Origin: Chloroflexota bacterium
GTDB taxonomy: Bacteria; Chloroflexota; Dehalococcoidia; Bin125
Reading direction: 5' to 3'
Length of the DNA stretch: 64,000 nt
Assembly: GCA_028873865.1 (NCBI GenBank)
Contig: JAPPNI010000029.1
Coordinates: forward strand, 180,626 to 244,625
The position numbers and the translations under genes are program-made. The notes under the pieces are model-generated. The model saw only the letters and a list, made by a program, of their open reading frames with translations. It searched no databases and had not been told where the DNA came from. Positions 58,202 to 64,000 of the stretch are shown here, in pieces (position 1 is the stretch's first letter; every line of letters starts with the position of its first letter).

Positions 58202-58235
58202 CGCACCGACTCAGCGGCGAAGCTGAGTCGGTGCG
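58202..58235. repeat. 14-bp perfect inverted repeat (hairpin)
   Basis: CGCACCGACTCAGC and its exact complement flank GGCGAA. It lies after the binding-like gene (58532) and before the CoA-transferase on the same strand; without a T-run it is an imperfect terminator candidate, or a binding site. Confidence 0.7.
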
Positions 58236-58531
58236 GGGCTGATCGGCAGGCCAGCGGCGATACAGGGTCGCCGGATGCTATGGACCAGGTTCGTCGTCCG
58301 CGGCGGCCTCGGCCACCAACCCGATCCATGTCGCGATGGATCTGCGGACCGGCTCTTGGAGCATTACGGATGGGATCGCCAACCAGACCGGGTTTCGGAT
58401 TCCGGCGATTGGTTGACGGTTAGGAACGCGACCCGTCTCGAGAGCGGCGGGATCCCGCTGTTTTCGGCAAGGCGCGCGCCCGGCAAATGCTTCCAGGGTT
58501 GCCAGAGCGCGTGGCAGACGGCGCGGGACGA

Positions 58532-59827
58532 CTATTCCTCCAGGTACTCGTCACCCAGTGCGAGTCGGGCATCGAGTCTTCGTCCAACCTCAGCGCGCGC
58601 CTCCGGTGTGGCGCTCCTGATCGCGCTGTTGTCATAGACAAACGGAATTGCGTTCAGGATCAACGGCTGTTGGATCAGTTCGGAGGGGACGACGTTGCTG
58701 TAGGCCATGTGCAGGGCAGCAGTGATGAGATACCCCTGTGCCTCGGGCGCCGAGTTGATGGTGAACATGGAGATTCGTCGGAGTCCAGCAAAGCCCACTT
58801 GTTGAATGATCGGGATAAAGCCGCGAGCAACGCCCACGGTGCCGGTCCTGACTTCGTGATCCAACTCGTCCATCGTATCGACGATTGCCTGCATAGTCGG
58901 GGACAAGGCGTCACCATTGAGAGTCAGCAGTCCATGCAAGGTGATCTGATCCGGATCCGTCAGTCTCTCGGCGATGAATGCTCTAATGGCTTCGAAGTCG
59001 GCGCCATCGGGCAAGTTGATGCGGATCACGTCGCCACCCGCATAGACAGAGGCGAACGCATCGCAGCGAGCATCAAGACCGACGTTGTTCTGCTCGTGGA
59101 CGACGCATCCTACCGTTCCGGTCATTTCATGTCGGTTGAACTGCCGGGCGGCCAGTCGTCCGGCCTCCACGTCGTCCAGGGCGATATGCAGTTCCGATCC
59201 AGCCTTGATCGCATCTTCATAGCCTGAGTTGAACGTGATGATTCGCGAGCCCGCTGCCTTGGCGGCCAGCAGCGAAGCGGTGACGTCGTCGGGAGCAGCC
59301 AGGGTCGCGGCGATGACGGCAGCTCCATCGGCACTACAGCGGTCGATCTCGGCGGCCTGAGCGGCGCCGTTGGTCTGTTGGATGAATCGGACATGTAGTT
59401 GGTTGTCCAGTGCGGCCCGCCGGGAGAATCCTCGCAGCATGCGCCAGAAATAGTCGTCAGTTTGGCCATGGGCGACGATGCAGAAGAAAGGACGTTCTGG
59501 CGCCTCTAGGGGTGGCAGTTCCACCGGAGAACTGTTGAGCCAGCGGCCTGACTGGGCTCCAGCGGGAATGACGCGAAGTGCGGGTAGGAGACGTTCTCCC
59601 CACTGCCTGCCGTAGCCCTGCTGTTGCACGGCCACTGAGACGGCGCCATTTGCGTGTCTCTGCGCGGCGACCCGCACCGTGGCGGAATCTCCGTCGCTGG
59701 GCTCCTGATGGTTGGCCGTCGCGCCACCGTTGAACGCGAGCGTGGCCATTGCTGTCAATAGTGCGGTGGCAACCAGCCCTGCCAGCAGCACCAGTGTCTT
59801 GCGGCTTGGACGGAGGATCAGGTTCAT
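58532..59827 (-). CDS. Membrane-anchored periplasmic-binding-like protein (short form 1)
   Basis: A 431-aa paralogue of the proteins at 34906 and 36545, without their extra lobe. An N-terminal hydrophobic helix (about 12-31) is followed by the shared domain (VAAQRHANGAVSVAVQQQG...QWGERLLPALRVIP, 53-93), then a type 1 binding core: FFCIVAHGQTDDYFWRMLRG, DRCSADGAAVIAATLAAP, RIITFNSGYED and a Cys pair in GCVVHEQNNVGLDARCDAF. A sugar or sugar-like ligand is suggested by the fold only. ATG 59827 has AGGGG upstream. No transporter genes adjoin. Confidence 0.75.
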   Translation of the reverse strand: MNLILRPSRKTLVLLAGLVATALLTAMATLAFNGGATANHQEPSDGDSATVRVAAQRHANGAVSVAVQQQGYGRQWGERLLPALRVIPAGAQSGRWLNSSPVELPPLEAPERPFFCIVAHGQTDDYFWRMLRGFSRRAALDNQLHVRFIQQTNGAAQAAEIDRCSADGAAVIAATLAAPDDVTASLLAAKAAGSRIITFNSGYEDAIKAGSELHIALDDVEAGRLAARQFNRHEMTGTVGCVVHEQNNVGLDARCDAFASVYAGGDVIRINLPDGADFEAIRAFIAERLTDPDQITLHGLLTLNGDALSPTMQAIVDTMDELDHEVRTGTVGVARGFIPIIQQVGFAGLRRISMFTINSAPEAQGYLITAALHMAYSNVVPSELIQQPLILNAIPFVYDNSAIRSATPEARAEVGRRLDARLALGDEYLEE

Positions 59828-59987
59828 TATGTGGTTCCCCTCCTGGGGTTCAACAGGGATCTGATTGAGCGCTCATTTCGATGTTCGGCGCAGTGCTCCG
59901 GCGGAGCGGAGTCGATGGCGCTGCGAACAAGGTTTGATGCGTGCCCACTCTCGTGAAGATTCCTTGACGGTCTGGCTGACATGTGCG

Positions 59988-61271
59988 TTAGTCGACGTAC
60001 TCGTCCCCCAGGGCCAATCGAGCATCGAGTCCGGCCTGAATCTCTGCCAGGCGATCCGGGTTGCCTTGAATCGCTTCAAGGCTGTACACGAACGGAGTCG
60101 CGTTCAGGATGAGTGGCCGCAGAATGAACCGTGCGGTCGTGGTGTAGCTGTACGACATATGCAAGGCAGCGGTGACCAGGTAGCCCTGCACCTCGGCGGC
60201 GGCGTCAATGTGGAACAGAACATGGCGACGGAAGTCGTCCGTCAAGAGTCCCGGGATGCTGAGATTGACCCCGATACTGCCGACCTTGACGTCGCGATCC
60301 AGTTCCTCTCTGGCGGCGATGACGGCCTGCAGGGCGCCCTGAAGCGACGCAGAGCCGCTCAGCGTCAAAAGTCCTTCGAGGGCAGGCTCCTCCGGATCTG
60401 AGAGCCGTGCCCTGATCGTTGCTTCAACTTGATCGGCGCTTGCTCCCTCGTCCAGGTAGATGCGAACCACCTCGCCTCCGGAGTAGGCATCGTCGAATGC
60501 GTCACAGCGCGTCTCCAAGCTGACATTGCTTCGCTCGTGGATGACGCACCCCATGGCGCCGGTGGCCTCGTGCTGATTGAACTCTTCGGCTGCAAGTCTC
60601 CCCGCCGCGGCGTCGTCGAGCGTGATATGCAGTTCCGACCCGGATAGGATCGAGTGCTCGTATCCCGAGTTGAATGTGATGATCCTGGCTCCGGCTTCCT
60701 TCGCGGCCACGAGCGCGGGCGTCACTATCTCATGGGCCACGAGGGTCGCGGCAATGACAGCAGCGCCATCGGCGCTGCAGCGCTCAATCTCCGCAACCTG
60801 CTCGGCCCCGCTGGTTGACTGGGAGAAGCGGACATCCAGGTTGTTGTCCAGAGCTGCCTGGCGTGAGTATCCGCGCAACAGTCGCCAGAAATAGTCGTTG
60901 CGGTCGCCATGCGCGACGATGCAGAAGAGAGGTCGTTCCTCAGGTTCGCTGAGCTCGGTTTCGACCCCTGAACTGGGTAGCCAGCGCTCCGGCTCGGCAT
61001 CGACAGGAACAACGCGGTATCTCGGAAGCAGGCGCTCGCCCCATTCCCCGTTCGCCTGCTGCAGTTGCACGGCCACCGAGAGGTTGCCGCTCTCGTGGGG
61101 CAGGGCAGAGACGCGAACGGTCGGAGGGTCTCGGTCATCGTGTTCAGAAGACGCCTGGTCGGAGAACGTGAGGGTGATCACCACGGTCAAGACCGCGGTC
61201 GCCACAAATGCCAGTAAGACACCCAGTCGCCGACGTGTCGGCGTGACGAGGCTCCGTTGAGGCAGGTGCAT
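59988..61271 (-). CDS. Membrane-anchored periplasmic-binding-like protein (short form 2)
   Basis: A 427-aa protein, tandem paralogue of 58532-59827: basic N-terminus (MHLPQRSLVTPTRRRLG), membrane helix (18-38), shared domain (VSALPHESGNLSVAVQLQQ...EWGERLLPRYRVVP), and binding core with LFCIVAHGDRNDYFWRLLRG, RIITFNSGYE and GCVIHERSNVSLETRCDAF. The ATG at 61271 is taken because it lies in copy 1 of a 68-bp duplication; the copy 2 ATG (61339), with the same ribosome site, is out of frame. It would be transcribed before short form 1. Confidence 0.74.
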   Translation of the reverse strand: MHLPQRSLVTPTRRRLGVLLAFVATAVLTVVITLTFSDQASSEHDDRDPPTVRVSALPHESGNLSVAVQLQQANGEWGERLLPRYRVVPVDAEPERWLPSSGVETELSEPEERPLFCIVAHGDRNDYFWRLLRGYSRQAALDNNLDVRFSQSTSGAEQVAEIERCSADGAAVIAATLVAHEIVTPALVAAKEAGARIITFNSGYEHSILSGSELHITLDDAAAGRLAAEEFNQHEATGAMGCVIHERSNVSLETRCDAFDDAYSGGEVVRIYLDEGASADQVEATIRARLSDPEEPALEGLLTLSGSASLQGALQAVIAAREELDRDVKVGSIGVNLSIPGLLTDDFRRHVLFHIDAAAEVQGYLVTAALHMSYSYTTTARFILRPLILNATPFVYSLEAIQGNPDRLAEIQAGLDARLALGDEYVD

Positions 61272-61350
61272 GCCAGCTCCTCTAAGACACCCAGTCGCCG
61301 ACGTGTCGGCGTGACGAGGCTCCGTTGAGGCAGGTGCATGCCAGCTCCTC
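61215..61350. repeat. 68-bp exact tandem duplication spanning a start codon
   Basis: 61215-61282 and 61283-61350 are identical. Each copy holds the ribosome site, ATG and first 18-19 codons of the binding-like gene. 68 is not a multiple of three, so the outer copy opens a short decoy frame. CGCCGAC / GTCGGCG form a small hairpin within each copy. Confidence 0.95.
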
Positions 61351-61629
61351 GCAATCATCTACCCATGAGGGATTCATCAAAATCGAATGCTCAATGATGT
61401 GGTCGGATTTTACACTTTGCTCATGGATATGTGCATTGCCCTCGCGAAACGGGAATGGTCGGGCTTACATAAATGATCGCTGCATGTGGGCAGTTGCTCC
61501 GAGCCGGAGCGGCCTTGTAAACCAAGGTGTCCCCATGGACACGCGGCACGACAGACCGAACCGGGCCAGGCTCCGCGTGAAGTTGGGACGTTGTCTGCGG
61601 CCGTTCGGGCGACTCGCGCCCGTCAGCCG
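61272..61629. other. 358-bp intergenic region
   Basis: No gene supported. The outer copy of the 68-bp duplication occupies 61283-61350. A more A/T-rich stretch (61370-61440) is the likely promoter area of the binding-like pair; its TGTAAAAT on the minus strand could be a -10. Nothing recognised in 61440-61629. Confidence 0.5.
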
Positions 61630-62841
61630 TTAGCGGCTGCTGACGATGCCCTCGGCCTCCAGCCGTGCAAATTCTTCGCCCTCGATGCCGAGGTCGTCGC
61701 AGAGGACCTCTCGCGTGTGCTCGGCCAACAGCGGAGCGGCGGTCATCGGCACGTTGCTCTTCGACATCTTCGGCGCCCAGCCGAGCAGGCGGATCGGGCC
61801 CCACTCGGGGTGGTCGATGTCCTGGATGAATTCCCGTTCGTCGAAGTGGGGATTGTGGAAGAGGTCGTAGGTGCTGTGAGTTGCCGAGCAGGGGACGCCG
61901 GCCTCGCCGAGGATCTGCATCGCCTCCCACTTGGTGTGCTGCAATGTCCAGGCGCGGATCTCGGCCTTGAGCGCGTCGTTGTTGTCGATCCGCGCCTGCT
62001 CGTCGGCGAAGCGTGGGTCGACGACCATGTCGGGCCGGTCCATCGCCGCGCAGAAGGTGTCCCACATGCGGGTCGTCAGGGCGATGATGTAGAGGTAGTC
62101 ATCTGCTCCGTTGGAATCGGGCAACGGCTTGCAGGGATACAGGTCCGTCGGGCCGTTCCAGCCATTACCGCGACGCTCGGCGGCAACGTCGCCCCAGCTC
62201 TGGGTACCGGCGACCGGCGTGCGGACGTAGTAGGTCATCGCCTCCTGCATCGAAATCTCGATGTGCTGACCCTCGCCGGTGCGCAGCTTCTGCACATAGG
62301 CCGAGGTGATCGCGAAGGCGAGCTGCATGCCTGTACCGCTGTCGCCGACGCAGGCGCCCGGACGCATCGGCGGACCGTCGGCCTCGCCGGTGACGGAGAA
62401 CGCGCCGGCAGCGTTCTGGGCGACCGGGTCGAAGCTCTTGAAGTTGGCGAACGGGCCGGAGAGACCGAAGCCCTTGAGCCGCGCGTAGATGATGCTCGGG
62501 TGGACTTCCTTGAGCGCCTCGTAGGTCAGGCCCAGCTTCTCCATCACGCCCGGGCCGTAGTTCTCGACGAAGACGTCGTAGTGAGGCAGCATCTCAAAGA
62601 GCAGCGCTTTGCCCCGCTCGTCGCGCAGGTTGATCGTGACCGAGCGCTTGTTGGCGTTCCAGTTGATGAAGTAGTGCGAATCAATTGCGTCGCCGCTGCC
62701 GACGCCGCGGCCCGGGTCGCCGACGCCGGGCTGCTCGATCTTGACGACGTCAGCGCCGTGCCAGGCCAGCGCCTGGGTGCAGGATGTCCCCGCTTCGTAC
62801 TGGGTCATGTCGAGGACGCGGAGTCCGTCAAGTGCCGGCAT
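61630..62841 (-). CDS. CaiB/BaiF CoA-transferase
   Basis: A 403-aa type III CoA-transferase: MPALDGLRVLDMTQYEAGTS, WHGADVVKIEQPGVGDPGRG, catalytic Asp in GACVGDSGTG (near 168) and RTGEGQHIEISMQEAMTYY. Near-identical motif layout to 56899-58131 shows that they are recent paralogues. ATG 62841 with AAAGGA upstream is the start; the earlier in-frame start adds seven residues absent from the paralogue. The DUF169 gene is divergent, 152 bp away. Confidence 0.92.
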   Translation of the reverse strand: MPALDGLRVLDMTQYEAGTSCTQALAWHGADVVKIEQPGVGDPGRGVGSGDAIDSHYFINWNANKRSVTINLRDERGKALLFEMLPHYDVFVENYGPGVMEKLGLTYEALKEVHPSIIYARLKGFGLSGPFANFKSFDPVAQNAAGAFSVTGEADGPPMRPGACVGDSGTGMQLAFAITSAYVQKLRTGEGQHIEISMQEAMTYYVRTPVAGTQSWGDVAAERRGNGWNGPTDLYPCKPLPDSNGADDYLYIIALTTRMWDTFCAAMDRPDMVVDPRFADEQARIDNNDALKAEIRAWTLQHTKWEAMQILGEAGVPCSATHSTYDLFHNPHFDEREFIQDIDHPEWGPIRLLGWAPKMSKSNVPMTAAPLLAEHTREVLCDDLGIEGEEFARLEAEGIVSSR

Positions 62842-62900
62842 GGTTGGTTCCTTTCGGGGCACGGGCGAGTCGCGCAGTCATGCAGATTCAATGACTGCAC

Positions 62901-62911
62901 GATAGGGAACA
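62901..62911 (-). promoter_or_regulatory. Shared promoter-like element upstream of CoA-transferase (copy 2)
   Basis: Same 11 bases as 58181-58191, here 60 bp before the start codon, giving TATCGT in -10 position on the minus strand. Confidence 0.35.
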
Positions 62912-62993
62912 ACCGCGCGAATGTCGCGCCGGTCCGCGGAGCGCTTACCATGCCCTCCAGGCCAATCAGAGCGCAGGGGATGGAGCCGCAATC

Positions 62994-63818
62994 ATGACCA
63001 CCGCACCAGCAGTTGGCGTCTCGCCTGATGCACCGCCCGAGCCCGACAGCTACGACTGGCCGGGAATCGTCGCCGGATTGCAGCGCTACCTGCGTCTGAC
63101 GGCGACTCCGGTCGGGATGAAGATGTTCGAGACGATCGAGGAGATGCAGGAGGTCGAGCGGATCCGTCGGCCGCAGTTCAAGCACGCGCTCGACCAGTTG
63201 GTCGCTCAGGCGCGCTGGCTCAATTTCACTCTGGGCGTAACGATGGATGACCTGATCGGGGCGCAGTGCGGCGCACCGGTCGGGCTGCATCCGAACGAGG
63301 ACGACGGCGAGTGGCGTCTGCGGACGACGATGACCAACGTCTGGTTCGAGACCGACGAGGACTCGATCCTGCATCAGCAGGCGATGGATGTGATGCCCTA
63401 CGGCCGTTACGCAGCGCTGGCGCTGTCGCCGATCGCCACCGGCCGGCTCGACCCGCCCGACGTGGTACTGCTCTACGGCACGCCGGGACAGATGATCATC
63501 CTGATCAACGGCCTCCAGTTCTCGGGCTTCAAGAAGTTCGAGTTCGCCTCGGTCGGCGAGTCCGCCTGCGCCGACAGCTGGGGCCGCGCGCTGCGCACCG
63601 GCGAGCCCTCGCTCAGCATCCCCTGCTACGCCGAGCGCCGCTTCGGCGGCGTCCAGGACGACGAGCTGCTGATGGCGATTCCGCCCCGGTATCTGCCCAA
63701 ACTGCTCGACGGTCTGGACAAGCTGTCCCGGAACGGTCTCAGGTACCCGATTCCACCGCTGGGCATCCAGGCAGATCCGTCGGAGTCGTTGGCGAGGTCG
63801 TATCAGGACCGGTTCTAG
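62994..63818 (+). CDS. DUF169 family protein
   Basis: A 274-aa protein of the DUF169 family, whose biochemical role is unknown. Family features are the early helix (WPGIVAGLQRYLRLTATPVGMKM), GAQCGAPVGL (near 83-92), the FSGFKKFEFASVGESACADSWGRAL core with its Cys near 200, and PSLSIPCYAERRFGGVQDDELLMAIP. Two conserved Cys (in SACAD and IPCYAERR) suggest a metal or cofactor site. It is divergent from a CoA-transferase gene. The start is ATG 62994. Confidence 0.85.
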   Translation: MTTAPAVGVSPDAPPEPDSYDWPGIVAGLQRYLRLTATPVGMKMFETIEEMQEVERIRRPQFKHALDQLVAQARWLNFTLGVTMDDLIGAQCGAPVGLHPNEDDGEWRLRTTMTNVWFETDEDSILHQQAMDVMPYGRYAALALSPIATGRLDPPDVVLLYGTPGQMIILINGLQFSGFKKFEFASVGESACADSWGRALRTGEPSLSIPCYAERRFGGVQDDELLMAIPPRYLPKLLDGLDKLSRNGLRYPIPPLGIQADPSESLARSYQDRF

Positions 63819-63875
63819 GCATCAGGAGCCACGCGCCGGCCACCGGTGACGCGCCTCGCCTGTGTAAACCTCTTG

Positions 63876-63905
63876 TTGACAGCCCATTCCGGGCGCGGGT
63901 AACAT
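63876..63905 (+). promoter_or_regulatory. Sigma-70-type promoter for a gene beyond the right edge
   Basis: TTGACA (63876-63881), 18-base spacer, TAACAT (63900-63905): the best -35/-10 pair in the window. A possible start (GTG 63986 or ATG 63995) lies at the end of the window, so the gene itself cannot be read. Confidence 0.65.
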
Positions 63906-64000
63906 TGCTCCTTGCACCCCTAGTTCAGCAGTCCCCGCCAGGCGTGGGGCGACCGACCTCGGGATGCGCCTTTACAAGGGACATAGTGATTGAGATGCGT

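Larger units (their letters stand above)
58132..58531. other. 400-bp intergenic region with hairpin and promoter-like site
   Basis: No gene. It holds a 14-bp perfect hairpin (58202-58235) and an 11-bp element shared with the upstream region of the paralogous CoA-transferase. The rest shows no recognisable signal. Confidence 0.55.

Overview
The window is a high-GC (roughly two-thirds G+C), gene-dense stretch of a bacterial chromosome with no rRNA, tRNA, CRISPR or prophage that I can see. Gene content is dominated by expanded paralogous families: six luciferase-like (LLM) flavin monooxygenases, five type III (CaiB/BaiF) CoA-transferase genes carrying six domains, seven alpha/beta hydrolases, three short-chain dehydrogenases, two tandem glyoxalase-like proteins and four sugar-binding-like periplasmic proteins. 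Together with a ferredoxin-type 2-oxoacid oxidoreductase, this resembles marine, catabolically versatile Chloroflexota (SAR202/Dehalococcoidia-like). That placement is an inference from gene content; no marker gene in the window proves it.

Layout. 1-10.5 kb (mostly minus strand): M24 aminopeptidase coupled to a biotin carboxylase, an IMP cyclohydrolase-like protein, a fused double CoA-transferase, an SCO1664-family protein, a MOSC protein and aminopeptidase N. 10.6-14.5 kb: catabolic cassette of hydrolase (lacking its nucleophile), LLM monooxygenase, lactonase-like metallo-hydrolase and hydrolase. 14.5-22 kb: a 56-aa Cys-rich protein missed by length cut-offs, a heteromeric CoA-transferase pair, SDR, RmuC, a lipoprotein and an acyl-CoA ligase. 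22.1-23.9 kb: a lower-GC three-gene operon of small peptide, MvdD-like ATP-grasp ligase and membrane protein, each overlapping the next by 4 bp. I read this as a previously undescribed graspetide (omega-ester/amide-linked RiPP) locus and the most interesting item here. 23.9-34.7 kb: HSL-type esterases, DinB proteins, a GH3 lipoprotein, a limonene-epoxide-hydrolase-like enzyme, DUF899, LLM, two glyoxalase-like proteins, M20 amidohydrolase and SDR. 34.9-41.6 kb: two long periplasmic-binding-like proteins and KorAB, ending in a strong terminator. 41.6-45.7 kb: SDR, rhomboid protease, an unknown membrane protein and a retropepsin-like protein. 45.8-54.9 kb: a catabolic run of four LLM enzymes, two hydrolases, DinB, a sarcosine-oxidase-like enzyme and a ketopantoate-reductase-like enzyme. 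54.9-56.0 kb: a GIY-YIG nuclease gene framed by perfect 33-bp inverted repeats, then a HigBA toxin-antitoxin pair. 56.4-63.8 kb: hypoxanthine-DNA glycosylase, two paralogous CoA-transferases framing two shorter binding-like proteins, and a DUF169 protein.

How it fits together. The repeated pairing of LLM oxygenases with hydrolases, CoA-transferases and SDRs suggests stepwise attack on recalcitrant cyclic or esterified organic molecules: oxygenation, ring or ester opening, CoA activation, then oxidation. Substrates cannot be read from sequence.

Non-coding structure is unusually rich: three intergenic regions hold exact 10-bp-period arrays, two of which share one 21-bp element; a two-hairpin intergenic repeat occurs as two identical 47-bp copies plus a diverged relative; a 68-bp exact tandem duplication spans a start codon; and a 15-bp tandem repeat carries both a stop and a start codon.
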